Source: Paludibacter sp. (GTDB taxonomy: Bacteria; Bacteroidota; Bacteroidia; Bacteroidales; Paludibacteraceae). From it: a stretch of 5,762 nucleotides of DNA. Below, piece after piece: positions 1-5,762 of this stretch; the stretch's first letter is position 1; each line of letters starts with the position of its first letter. The translations under genes and the position numbers were made by a program. The stretch is taken from assembly GCA_009787075.1 (NCBI GenBank), contig WRGS01000120.1, positions 1-5,762 of the forward strand, given 5' to 3'. A model generated the notes under the pieces. That model ran no database searches, had not been told where the DNA came from, and was given only the letters and a program-made list of their open reading frames with translations.

Positions 1-433
1 TCGTGCGCATTTTCTTTTGGCACAATAAAACCTTTAAAACCCTCTTCGCGCGCTTTTACAGCAATCGGCAACACGCCTTTAATCGGCTGCAAACCGCCGT
101 CGAGCGACAATTCGCCCATAATTACATATTTACTCACTTCATCGGGCGGAATAAGTTCGCAGCCTGCAAGCATACCAACTGCCAGCGGCAAATCGTAAGC
201 CGAACCCTCCTTTTTGATGTCGGCAGGCGACATATTTATTATGATTGTTTTTTTCGGCAGATGGATTCCGTAATAGTGTAATGCCGAATTTATGCGTTCA
301 AAACCTTCGCGTACTGCATTATCAGGCAACCCGACAAGCATATAGCGCATTCCGCCCGTAACGCTGACTTCCATTGTTATCATCGTTGCATTAATTCCCT
401 GAACAACAGCGCCATAAGTTTTTACAAGCATAA
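1..433 (-). CDS. comM: YifB/ComM-family Mg-chelatase-like AAA+ ATPase, N-terminal part (3' end outside window)
   Basis: Read on the minus strand, this encodes about 140 residues of the N-terminal ChlI-like domain of the YifB/ComM family. Recognisable pieces in order are TYGAVVQGINATMITMEV, YMLVGLPDNAVREGFERINS, INMSPADIKKEGSAYDLPLA and MGELSLDGGLQPIKGVLPIA; the AAA+ ATPase core and the stop lie beyond position 1. In Haemophilus and Vibrio, ComM is a hexameric helicase aiding branch migration during natural transformation. YifB proteins are widespread in Bacteroidota, where that role is not proven. The expected family start (MLVKTYGA) maps to the ATG at 433-431, but that ATG is out of frame with the rest because seven A follow GT (425-419); eight would restore MLVKKTYGA. 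The frame is certain only below about 418. An in-frame alternative is a TTG at 449-447. The gene is divergent from mscS. Family assignment is firm; the start is not. Confidence 0.9.
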
Positions 434-468
434 ATTTTCCATTTCAAAATTTAACAAATAAAAATGCA

Positions 469-476
469 AATATAGT
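469..476 (-). promoter_or_regulatory. Putative -7 element (TATATTTG) for the comM-like gene
   Basis: The minus strand reads TATATTTG, a full match to the Bacteroidota primary-sigma -7 consensus TAnnTTTG. It would place transcription start roughly 20 to 35 bp upstream of the candidate start codons at 449 and 433. I see no convincing -33 TTTG at the right spacing, and the surrounding sequence is very AT-rich, so a chance match is possible. Confidence 0.35.
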
Positions 477-549
477 AATTTTTTAGTTAAAAATTATGTT
501 TAAAAAAAATCGTTATAAATTATTCTGCTGTTATTTCAAATAAAAACAG

Positions 550-557
550 TAATTTTG
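550..557 (+). promoter_or_regulatory. Putative -7 element (TAATTTTG) for mscS-lptG
   Basis: TAATTTTG matches the Bacteroidota -7 consensus TAnnTTTG and sits about 46 bp before the mscS ATG. A CTG at 528-530, 19 bp upstream, is a poor stand-in for the -33 TTTG. As only 32 bp separate mscS from the next gene, this promoter may serve both. The call rests on consensus match and position alone. Confidence 0.35.
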
Positions 558-603
558 CGCTTGGTCTTTAATAAATTTTTATAAACTAATTTTTAATAAA
601 AAA

Positions 604-1434
604 ATGGAAAATATTGTAACAGGAAAATTTGGAGATATACTGCAAACGCTTATCAGTTATGCAGTTAAGTATGGTTTGCAACTTTTGGTTGCGGTACTTA
701 TTCTTACAATCGGTTTTTGGCTTTCGGGCAAATTGACCAAATCGCTCAAAAAACTGATGGAAGTGCGCAAACTTGACCCTTCGTTGTGTTCGTTTGTCAA
801 TTCCTTAGTCAATATTGTGCTGAAAATTTTGGTTGTAATCATTGTTCTGACTACCGTAGGCGTGCAAATGACTTCGATAATTGCCGTTTTGGGTGCAGCC
901 TCGCTGGCTGTCGGTATGGCGCTTTCAGGTACTTTGCAAAATTTTGCAGGCGGAGTTGTGATTATGATTCTCAAACCTTTCAAAGTCGGCGATTATATTG
1001 TTGATTCCGCAGGGCGCGAAGGAACGGTAAATAAAATTATGATTTTCACTACGCAAATTACTACTGCTGAAAATAAAACAATTTTTTTACCCAATGGCAC
1101 GCTTGCCAATGGTGCGATTATCAATTTTTCGCGCGAAGGGAAACGCCGCGTAACTCTGACAGCGGGAATTTCTTATGGAGATGATTTTGAAAAAGCGCGT
1201 TTGATGTTGCTTGATATGTTAAACGCCGATTCGCGCGTACTGAAAGACCCTGAACCGACAGTTTTTGTTTCGGCAATTACGGCAAATTCAATAACTATTT
1301 CTGCTTTTTATTGGGCTGAAAATCAGGATATTACTACAACACAAAATTATTTTAACGAACAAATTTACAAAACGTTTTACAAAAACGGACTTTCGTTTCC
1401 ATTTCCTCAAATGGACATACGGCTTACAAAGTAA
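604..1434 (+). CDS. mscS: Small-conductance mechanosensitive channel, MscS type
   Basis: The 276-residue product is a short MscS channel, close to the 286 residues of E. coli MscS. Such channels form inner-membrane heptamers that open under membrane tension and release solutes on osmotic downshock. Three membrane helices are visible: TM1 about 23-42, TM2 about 63-86, and the Gly/Ala-rich pore helix TM3 with LGAASLAVGMALSGTLQNFA at 96-115, the tightly packed glycine/alanine pattern of the pore lining. The cytoplasmic beta domain follows (KPFKVGDYI, then EGTV, IFLPNG and IINFSREGKRR), then the alpha/beta domain ending in LSFPFPQMDIRL, very like the E. coli end ISFPYPQMDV. The ATG follows an AT-rich leader without a Shine-Dalgarno sequence, usual for this phylum. 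It is probably co-transcribed with the permease gene 32 bp downstream. Nothing appears truncated or missing. Confidence 0.96.
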   Translation: MENIVTGKFGDILQTLISYAVKYGLQLLVAVLILTIGFWLSGKLTKSLKKLMEVRKLDPSLCSFVNSLVNIVLKILVVIIVLTTVGVQMTSIIAVLGAASLAVGMALSGTLQNFAGGVVIMILKPFKVGDYIVDSAGREGTVNKIMIFTTQITTAENKTIFLPNGTLANGAIINFSREGKRRVTLTAGISYGDDFEKARLMLLDMLNADSRVLKDPEPTVFVSAITANSITISAFYWAENQDITTTQNYFNEQIYKTFYKNGLSFPFPQMDIRLTK

Positions 1435-1466
1435 AACTTTGCTGCACTTTTCGTAATTTAAAAAAA

Positions 1467-2567
1467 ATGAAATTTAATTATCAAAAAACAGGGCTTAAAC
1501 GCATAGATATTTATATAATTGGTAAATTTTTGGGAACGTTTTTCTTTTCTTTGATACTGATTTTAAGCATCGCTATCGTGTTTGACGTTACCGAAAAGAT
1601 GGACGATTTCTCAAAGAATCACGCGCCGCTCAACGAAATCGTGTTCAGTTACTATGCGAGTTTTGTTCCGTTTTATTTGAATATGTTTATTCCGCTTTTT
1701 ACATTTATTTCTTGCATATTTTTCACTTCAAAATTGGCAGGAAATACCGAAATTGTTGCAATTTTGGCAAGCGGCGTAAGTTTCAGGCGGCTGATGTTGC
1801 CTTATTTTATTTCGGCGTTGATAATTGCTGTAATTGCTTTTGCACTTGGCGGTTATGTTATTCCAAAAGCGACAAAAACAATGTTTGATTTTGAGAATAA
1901 ATATGTCAAAAAATTTAAGCAGGAAAACGTTCAGAATATTCAAATGGCAGTTGGTAAAGGAGTTATTTTTTATGTAGAAAGTTACGACCAAAAGCGCAAC
2001 AGTGGAACGCATTTTTCGCTTGAATCTTTTGAGGGAAAAACGCTTAAATCGCTTTTAACGGCTCAAACAATCACTTGGGACAGCGCATACACCTGGACAA
2101 TCCGCGATTATGTAATGCGCGAATTTGACGGAATGAGAGAAAAACTTACGCGCGGAGAAATGCTTGACACGGTGATTGCCGTTCAGCCGTACGAATTTTT
2201 TATTACATCAAAAGAAGCGCCCGAAATGAATAACAATCAACTTGCAACTTATCTCAGGCGGCAAAAAGAACGCGGCGTGGGCAATATAACCGCTTTTAAA
2301 GATGAATATTACAAGCGTTTTGCTATGCCTCTGGCTGCATTTATTATGACTTTGATTGGCGTTTCACTTTCTTCGCGCAAAGTGCGCGGCGGAATTGGTT
2401 TGCATTTGGCGGTTGGACTGGGATTGAGTGCGATATATGTGCTTTTTACAACTGTTTCTACAACATTTGCAGCAAGCGGAACAATGTCGTCTTTTATGGC
2501 AGTTTGGCTGCCGAATTTCATTTTCTTTGCAATCGGCGCGTATCTCTATCACACTGCGCCAAAATAA
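1467..2567 (+). CDS. lptG: LptF/LptG-family (YjgP/YjgQ) LPS export permease
   Basis: The 366-residue product has the layout of the LptF/LptG permeases, which with the ATPase LptB extract lipopolysaccharide from the inner membrane and pass it to LptC and the periplasmic bridge. Three N-terminal membrane helices (about 20-40, 60-85 and 108-132) are followed by a long periplasmic segment (about 133-285, the position of the beta-jellyroll) and three C-terminal helices (about 287-301, 311-333 and 343-362). The family-typical stretch TSKLAGNTEIVAILASGVSF at 87-106, followed by RRLMLPY, is intact. Length matches the shorter of the two permeases usual in Bacteroidota. Whether it is the LptF or the LptG partner cannot be settled from one sequence, so the symbol is provisional. 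It lies 32 bp after mscS, probably in one transcript; the pairing suggests shared envelope housekeeping rather than a joint complex. Confidence 0.9.
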   Translation: MKFNYQKTGLKRIDIYIIGKFLGTFFFSLILILSIAIVFDVTEKMDDFSKNHAPLNEIVFSYYASFVPFYLNMFIPLFTFISCIFFTSKLAGNTEIVAILASGVSFRRLMLPYFISALIIAVIAFALGGYVIPKATKTMFDFENKYVKKFKQENVQNIQMAVGKGVIFYVESYDQKRNSGTHFSLESFEGKTLKSLLTAQTITWDSAYTWTIRDYVMREFDGMREKLTRGEMLDTVIAVQPYEFFITSKEAPEMNNNQLATYLRRQKERGVGNITAFKDEYYKRFAMPLAAFIMTLIGVSLSSRKVRGGIGLHLAVGLGLSAIYVLFTTVSTTFAASGTMSSFMAVWLPNFIFFAIGAYLYHTAPK

Positions 2568-2596
2568 ATTGAAAATCTTACATTATTAATCTGCTA

Positions 2597-2620
2597 TCTT
2601 ATATTTATAATAAGAATTTT
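2597..2620 (+). terminator. Possible weak terminator after the permease gene
   Basis: TCTTAT (2597-2602) and ATAAGA (2610-2615) form a 6-bp stem with a 7-base loop, followed by ATTTT. It is nested inside a wider pair, CTTACA (2577-2582) and TGTAAG (2620-2625). It lies 30 bp after the stop, where a terminator would be expected, but the stem is nearly all A-T and the T run is short. Confidence 0.25.
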
Positions 2621-2672
2621 GTAAGTAATTGAATATGTGTTGATTGAAAAAATATTTTTTTTAATTTATGAG

Positions 2673-2693
2673 TGCTAAGTTGTTAGCAACAAC
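2673..2693. repeat. Two overlapping, mutually exclusive small palindromes
   Basis: TGCTAA (2673-2678) pairs with TTAGCA (2683-2688) around GTTG, and GTTGTT (2679-2684) pairs with AACAAC (2688-2693) around AGC. The two 6-bp stems share bases and cannot form at once. No T run follows on either strand, so a simple terminator is unlikely; a protein-binding site or leader RNA structure for the gene at 2839 is possible. Function unknown. Confidence 0.5.
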
Positions 2694-2704
2694 AAGTATA
2701 ATAT

Positions 2705-2824
2705 AAAAACATAATTTATAAATGAAAGTTTTAATAAAAAACCGAAAAGTTTCACTTATAAATGAAACTTTTATTGTTTTCATGTAAAGTTTCAATCAGA
2801 AAAGAAACTTATTTTTATGAAAAT
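2705..2824. repeat. Three degenerate 40-bp tandem units carrying GAAACTT/AAGTTTC inverted repeats
   Basis: Units 2705-2744, 2745-2784 and 2785-2824 align with a 40-bp period. GAAA(G/C)TT starts at 2724, 2764 and 2804. AAAGTTTCA occurs at 2746-2754 and 2786-2794. TTATAAATGAAA is shared at 2716-2727 and 2756-2767. Within unit 2 the arms form a 10-bp perfect stem (2745-2754 with 2763-2772, 8-base loop). In unit 3 there is a 7-bp stem (2787-2793 with 2804-2810). The right arm of unit 2 can instead pair over 9 bp with the left arm of unit 3 (2763-2771 with 2786-2794). The array ends just before the gene at 2839, so an operator array or an alternative-structure leader is plausible. I do not recognise it as a known element. 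Confidence 0.7.
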
Positions 2825-2838
2825 TAATAATCAAACCT

Positions 2839-3375
2839 ATGACTGATTTCATTCAAATATTTTCTCAGCCAATAGGCAAGCCGATAATTTTGCAAATAAT
2901 TTCTGAAATTGAAAGGCAACCATCTGATTTTCAAAAACTTTTTGATTTGATTTTTTATGAAAACAAAAATATTGGCTGGCGAGCCGCTTGGGTTGCCGAC
3001 CATCTCAGCCGCAAGCACGCAGATTGGTTTTCAAACAGAATGAAAATACAATTGATGCGTTTTGCTCAAATATCTATTCCAAGCGGACATTTACGGCTTT
3101 GCCTGTCAATTTTATTAAATGCAGGTTTGCCTGATGAAATTTCGGGCGATTTTATTAATTTTTGTTTTGAAAATATTCTAAACGAAAAAACCGCAATTGC
3201 TGTTAAAGCGCAGTCTGTAAAAATATTATCAGAAATTTGCAAAACAGAGCCCGACTTAAGAAATGAAGTTGAGGCTGTTTTGCAAAATATTGATATTCAG
3301 AATTATACAGCAGGAATGAAAACTGTTGTAAAAAAGTTTTTGAATAAAAAACCAATCAAAATTTTACCTGAATAA
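2839..3375 (+). CDS. Hypothetical all-helical (HEAT-like) protein, conserved-looking, function unknown
   Basis: The 178-residue product has no signal peptide, membrane helix or catalytic motif that I can see. It reads as a run of amphipathic helices: about 16-24, 29-41, IGWRAAWVADHLSRKHADWF at 45-64, about 70-95, about 98-115, then 118-137 and 140-150. Pairs of such helices are typical of HEAT/ARM-type solenoids. The GWRAAWVADHL stretch resembles small Bacteroidota HEAT-like proteins sometimes mislabelled adenylosuccinate lyase; that link is from memory and is inference. No lyase signature is present. The start follows an AT-rich leader without a Shine-Dalgarno sequence. A nine-codon reading frame (2817-2846, MKINNQTYD) begins upstream and stops 5 bases past this ATG. 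The gene probably has its own promoter, since 271 bp separate it from the permease gene. Its last 12 bases overlap the 3' end of dnaJ tail to tail. Confidence 0.8.
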   Translation: MTDFIQIFSQPIGKPIILQIISEIERQPSDFQKLFDLIFYENKNIGWRAAWVADHLSRKHADWFSNRMKIQLMRFAQISIPSGHLRLCLSILLNAGLPDEISGDFINFCFENILNEKTAIAVKAQSVKILSEICKTEPDLRNEVEAVLQNIDIQNYTAGMKTVVKKFLNKKPIKILPE

Positions 3376-4542
3376 ATTTCTGAAATGAGCAAAAAAGTTA
3401 TTTGCAGCAGTTTTATTGGGTTTAATATTTTCTGAAGCAGCAAGTTGCTCAAAGAGTTTTTTGTCGTCTCGGTTGAGTTTTTCGGGAATATAAACGCCGA
3501 TATTTACCAGCAAATCGCCTTTTCCGTAACTGTTGAGCGAAGGCAAACCTTTTCCGCGCAGCCGCAATACTTTTCCCGGCTGCGTACCCGCTTCAATATT
3601 TACTTTCGCCTTTCCGTCCACTGTCGGCACTTCAACTGCGCAACCCAAAGTAGCATCAGTAACCGAAAGCAACAAATTGTAAATCAAGTCGTTTTCATCG
3701 CGAATCAATTCGGGATGTTCTTCCTCTTCAACAAGGATATAAAGGTCGCCATTGATTCCGCCGCGCCGCGCCACATTGCCTTTTCCGCTCATCGAAAGTT
3801 GCATATCGTTTGATACGCCGGCAGGAATTTTTATTGTAATAATTTCATTATCAAGAGTAACGCCTTCGCCATAGCAATGCGAGCATTTATTTTTTACAAT
3901 TTTGCCATCGCCGCCGCAAGTTGGGCATTGGCTTGCGCTTTGCATTGATCCCAAAATTGTGCGCTGCATTCGTATAACCGTTCCGCTGCCTTTGCATTCG
4001 GGGCAAGTTTGCAAATCGTTTGCACCGCCTGCTGCTCCGCTACCACCACAATATTTACACGCAATATATTTTTTTACCTTAATTTTTTTCTCAACGCCTT
4101 CGGCAATTTCTTTGAGTGTCAGTTTCACTTTTACGCGCAAATCTGTGCCGCGTCTAACGCGCCGTGCGTTGTTTGCCGAAGCATTTTGTCCGAAACCGCG
4201 AGTGAAACTGCTGAAACCGCCTCCGCCTGTAAAAAGGTCGCCAATGATGTCGCCAAAATGTGCAAAAATATCGTCCATCGACATTTCGCCACCGCCGCCG
4301 AAACCGCCCGCTCCGCTTACTCCTGCGTGCCCAAATCTGTCGTAATTTGCACGTTTTTTTTCATCACTAAGCACTTCGTATGCTTCGGCTGCTTCTTTAA
4401 ACTTTTCTTCAGCTGCCTTATCGCCCGGATTTTTGTCGGGGTGATACTGAATTGCTTTTTTGCGATACGCTTTTTTTATTTCGTCGGCTGTCGCGTTTTT
4501 TGCAACATCTAAAATTTCGTAATAATCTCTTTTTGTAGCCAT
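3364..4542 (-). CDS. dnaJ: Chaperone DnaJ (Hsp40), type I
   Basis: The 392-residue product is a complete class A Hsp40. It delivers unfolded clients to DnaK and stimulates DnaK's ATP hydrolysis in the cytoplasm. The J domain spans about 5-70 with the essential HPD at 34-36. A Gly/Phe-rich linker covers about 71-118. All four CxxCxGxG zinc-finger repeats are intact: CKYCGGSG 162-169, CPECKGSG 180-187, CPTCGGDG 206-213 and CSHCYGEG 220-227. Client-binding beta domains follow (about 230-365), including GDLYILVEEEEHPELIRDEN and the LRLRGKGLPS stretch. Length is slightly above the roughly 375 of E. coli. The ATG at 4542 gives the standard MATKRDYYEIL start. It lies 12 bp after grpE and is presumably co-transcribed with it; dnaK is not in the window. 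The 3' end overlaps the convergent HEAT-like gene by 12 bp. Confidence 0.98.
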   Translation of the reverse strand: MATKRDYYEILDVAKNATADEIKKAYRKKAIQYHPDKNPGDKAAEEKFKEAAEAYEVLSDEKKRANYDRFGHAGVSGAGGFGGGGEMSMDDIFAHFGDIIGDLFTGGGGFSSFTRGFGQNASANNARRVRRGTDLRVKVKLTLKEIAEGVEKKIKVKKYIACKYCGGSGAAGGANDLQTCPECKGSGTVIRMQRTILGSMQSASQCPTCGGDGKIVKNKCSHCYGEGVTLDNEIITIKIPAGVSNDMQLSMSGKGNVARRGGINGDLYILVEEEEHPELIRDENDLIYNLLLSVTDATLGCAVEVPTVDGKAKVNIEAGTQPGKVLRLRGKGLPSLNSYGKGDLLVNIGVYIPEKLNRDDKKLFEQLAASENIKPNKTAANNFFAHFRNLFR

Positions 4543-4554
4543 AAAATTCTTAAT

Positions 4555-5169
4555 TTATTCTCCAATCACCACTTTTGCAAAACGAATAACTTTGTCGTTC
4601 ATTGTATAACCTTTTGAAATACACTCTATTATCTTTCCTTTTTGTTCTGGCGAAGGCGCAGGAAGAAGTGTAATTGCCTCGTGAAATTCGGTGTTAAAAT
4701 CTTCATTTTCAGTAGGTATTTCTTTGATACCATGCTGATTGAGAAATTTAACAAATTTTTTATAAATCAAATCAACCCCTTCTGTAACTGCCAAAATGTC
4801 ATTTGCCAATTCAAGCGACTGCTTTGCCCTTTCAAAATCATCAACAATGGGCAACATTTCTGTAAAAACATCGGCAGCAGCGGTTTTAATAAGTTCCGTT
4901 TTTTCTTTTATTGTACGTTTGCGGTAGTTGTCAAATTCTGCAAGCAGCCGTAAATTGCTTTCTTTCAGTTCATTATATTCTTCTGTCAAGTCTTTTTCTT
5001 CGCACTCTATTTGCTCGGTTTCAACTTCTGTTACTTCTTCCAAAGTTGATTCTTCGGCGGTTTCTTCGGGTTGCAAATCAGCGTTCTGAATATCTTTTTC
5101 GTTAGAAATGTTTTCCTGCATATCTTTATGGAATTTATTGTGATTGTGATATTTATGTCGTTTGTTCAT
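4555..5169 (-). CDS. grpE: GrpE, nucleotide exchange factor of DnaK
   Basis: The 204-residue product is GrpE, the homodimeric factor that makes DnaK release ADP and so resets the chaperone cycle; it also acts as a thermosensor. The N-terminal part is acidic and probably disordered (about 18-60). A long coiled-coil helix covers about 60-115 and includes LLAEFDNYRKRTIKEKTELI. LPIVDDFERA is at 106-115. The C-terminal beta domain carries the family signature DFNTEFHEAI (157-166) and the ending ISKGYTMNDKVIRFAKVVIG. The first 16 residues are odd: basic and histidine-rich (His at 5, 8, 10 and 14; Lys or Arg at 3, 4, 6, 12 and 15). A second in-frame ATG at 5121-5119 would begin MQENISNEKD and give a more usual GrpE, so the start is uncertain. 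It is the first gene of the grpE-dnaJ operon. Confidence 0.97.
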   Translation of the reverse strand: MNKRHKYHNHNKFHKDMQENISNEKDIQNADLQPEETAEESTLEEVTEVETEQIECEEKDLTEEYNELKESNLRLLAEFDNYRKRTIKEKTELIKTAAADVFTEMLPIVDDFERAKQSLELANDILAVTEGVDLIYKKFVKFLNQHGIKEIPTENEDFNTEFHEAITLLPAPSPEQKGKIIECISKGYTMNDKVIRFAKVVIGE

Positions 5170-5204
5170 ATTATTTTATTATTTATATTTTAAAATTATT
5201 TATG

Positions 5205-5313
5205 TGTCAATAAAATTAATAAAAAATAATTTTTTTTGCTTTTCTGTCAATAATTTTGCCAATTATAAGAAAACGCCATTTTGTCAGAAATTTCAGAAAA
5301 ATTATGTCAATAA
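5205..5313 (-). repeat. Three exact TTATTGACA repeats upstream of grpE
   Basis: On the minus strand TTATTGACA occurs at 5313-5305, 5253-5245 and 5213-5205, spaced 60 and 40 bp. The outer two copies sit in longer similar stretches (plus strand 5205-5229 and 5305-5329, 21 of 25 bases alike by hand alignment). All point toward grpE, and the nearest ends about 36 bp from its ATG. They could be promoter -33/-35 parts, a heat-shock regulator's binding sites, or low-complexity duplication. Confidence 0.6.
5221..5250 (-). promoter_or_regulatory. Putative promoter for grpE-dnaJ
   Basis: On the minus strand, TTG (5250-5248, inside the middle TTATTGACA copy) is followed after 19 bases by TATTTTTT (5228-5221). 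This fits the Bacteroidota arrangement of -33 TTG and -7 TAnnTTTG except for the last G. It would give a leader of about 45 bases before the ATG at 5169. The region is so AT-rich that the match is only suggestive. Confidence 0.3.
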
Positions 5314-5498
5314 ATAAAATAAAAAATATTATAAAATCGCATTACAAATGATGATATTCGTTCATTAAAGGAAAATTACAAAAAGAGTCAGAAAATAAAA
5401 TTTTGACAACCCCAATACTCATTTGCCCTGTATGCTATTGGCTGCATACTTGGTTTCTTTGTGCGTAGAATAAGTTCTTAACTATAAAATCGCCTTGC

Positions 5499-5762
5499 TC
5501 ACTTTTTTTCCAACAAACTTTTCAGCAAAGCGATTTGTTCGTCTTTATCATTGATGCGTTGTTCGTATTGTTCTAAAAGTTTTTCGTAAATATCTTGATT
5601 TTCAAGATGTTGATGTTCTATGTTAGAATCTCCAGAATAAGTACAATCATTGTGATTATTTATTACAACTTGTGATTCAATTCCTTCAAAAAACTTTTCT
5701 GGAGTAATTTCAAAAATTCGTAATAAATCCTCAAAATATTTAGCCCACGTGTTTATTTCGCC
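5499..5762 (-). CDS. C-terminal part of a coiled-coil protein, probably an XRE/HTH-type regulator (5' end outside window)
   Basis: The minus strand is open from the window edge for 87 codons to a TGA at 5501-5499. The fragment begins GEINTWAKYFEDLLRIFEIT, followed by PEKFFEGI, which resembles the final helices of a Cro/C1-type DNA-binding domain, where a phrase such as 'L..I..IF.I.PE.FF' is common. A polar linker rich in Asn and His follows, with a single Cys. The last about 30 residues form a heptad-patterned coiled coil (YEKLLEQYEQRINDKDEQIA, then LLKSLLEKK). Bacteroidota carry many small transcription regulators with exactly this plan. The recognition helix lies beyond position 5762, so the DNA-binding assignment is inference; an unrelated coiled-coil protein remains possible. 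It shares orientation with grpE but is 329 bp away, so it is probably a separate unit. Confidence 0.7.
   Translation of the reverse strand, partial: GEINTWAKYFEDLLRIFEITPEKFFEGIESQVVINNHNDCTYSGDSNIEHQHLENQDIYEKLLEQYEQRINDKDEQIALLKSLLEKK

Larger units (their letters stand above)
5170..5498. other. 329-bp intergenic stretch between grpE and the right-edge gene
   Basis: No gene with a start codon and a plausible length is seen here. The half next to grpE is extremely AT-rich and holds the TTATTGACA repeats and the putative grpE promoter. The part at about 5407-5465 is clearly richer in G+C (about 46% by hand count) and contains a 6-bp inverted repeat, GTATGC (5430-5435) with GCATAC (5444-5449). 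On the plus strand 5407-5481 reads as 24 codons and a stop, hydrophobic in the middle (SFALYAIGCILGFF). With a stop immediately upstream, at most it is the remnant of a gene's 3' end. Confidence 0.5.

Noticed and set aside
3..281. 92-codon plus-strand frame at the left edge
   Set aside because: It is antisense to the highly conserved YifB/ComM domain and resembles no protein.
657..983. 108-codon minus-strand frame inside mscS
   Set aside because: Shadow of the membrane helices of a clearly intact MscS channel.
2705..2824. CRISPR array
   Set aside because: The repeat arms are only 7 to 10 bp, the units are degenerate and tandem without unique spacers of constant length between exact repeats, and no cas gene is present.
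3902..4345. 147-codon plus-strand open frame rich in Pro
   Set aside because: It lies antisense inside dnaJ. The Pro/Pro-Pro runs are the reverse complement of the Gly-rich linker codons, and dnaJ is complete and conserved in its own frame.
4009..4512. 167-codon plus-strand open frame
   Set aside because: Antisense to the J domain and zinc-finger region of dnaJ; Cys/Phe-rich composition is typical of a shadow frame.
5430..5449. GTATGC/GCATAC hairpin as the terminator of the right-edge gene
   Set aside because: On the minus strand no T run follows the stem, and it lies about 50 bp past the stop; kept only as a structural note.

Overview
The window looks like ordinary chromosomal DNA from a low-GC member of the Bacteroidota, probably near Bacteroidales (inference). 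The grounds are the protein variants (a YifB/ComM start close to MLVKTYGAVVQGINAT, a short LptF/LptG-type permease, grpE directly followed by dnaJ with no adjacent dnaK), AT-rich spacers, little sign of Shine-Dalgarno sequences, and spacer matches to the Bacteroidota -7 consensus TAnnTTTG.

Layout. Left edge, minus strand: the N-terminal third of a YifB/ComM-type AAA+ ATPase, whose extreme 5' end is out of frame with its obvious ATG across a run of seven A. A divergent promoter spacer (434-603) separates it from a plus-strand pair, a small MscS-type mechanosensitive channel (604-1434) and an LptF/LptG-family permease (1467-2567). A 271-bp AT-rich spacer follows, holding two competing small palindromes and a three-unit, 40-bp-period array of GAAACTT/AAGTTTC inverted repeats. 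It leads into a 178-aa helical, HEAT-like protein of unknown function (2839-3375). That gene converges on and overlaps by 12 bp the minus-strand grpE-dnaJ operon (5169-3364). Upstream of grpE is a 329-bp gene-free stretch with three exact TTATTGACA copies (minus strand) and a small GC-richer island that may be a gene remnant. At the right edge is the C-terminal 87 residues of a minus-strand protein ending in a coiled coil, resembling the tail of an XRE/HTH-type regulator.

Together these are envelope and protein-quality housekeeping genes: osmotic safety valve, LPS export, and the DnaK co-chaperones GrpE and DnaJ. I see no insertion sequence, CRISPR array, tRNA, rRNA or clearly new multi-gene system. 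The points most worth a second look are non-coding: the 40-bp repeat array before the HEAT-like gene, the TTATTGACA repeats before grpE, the A7 tract at the comM start, and the 5407-5481 island.
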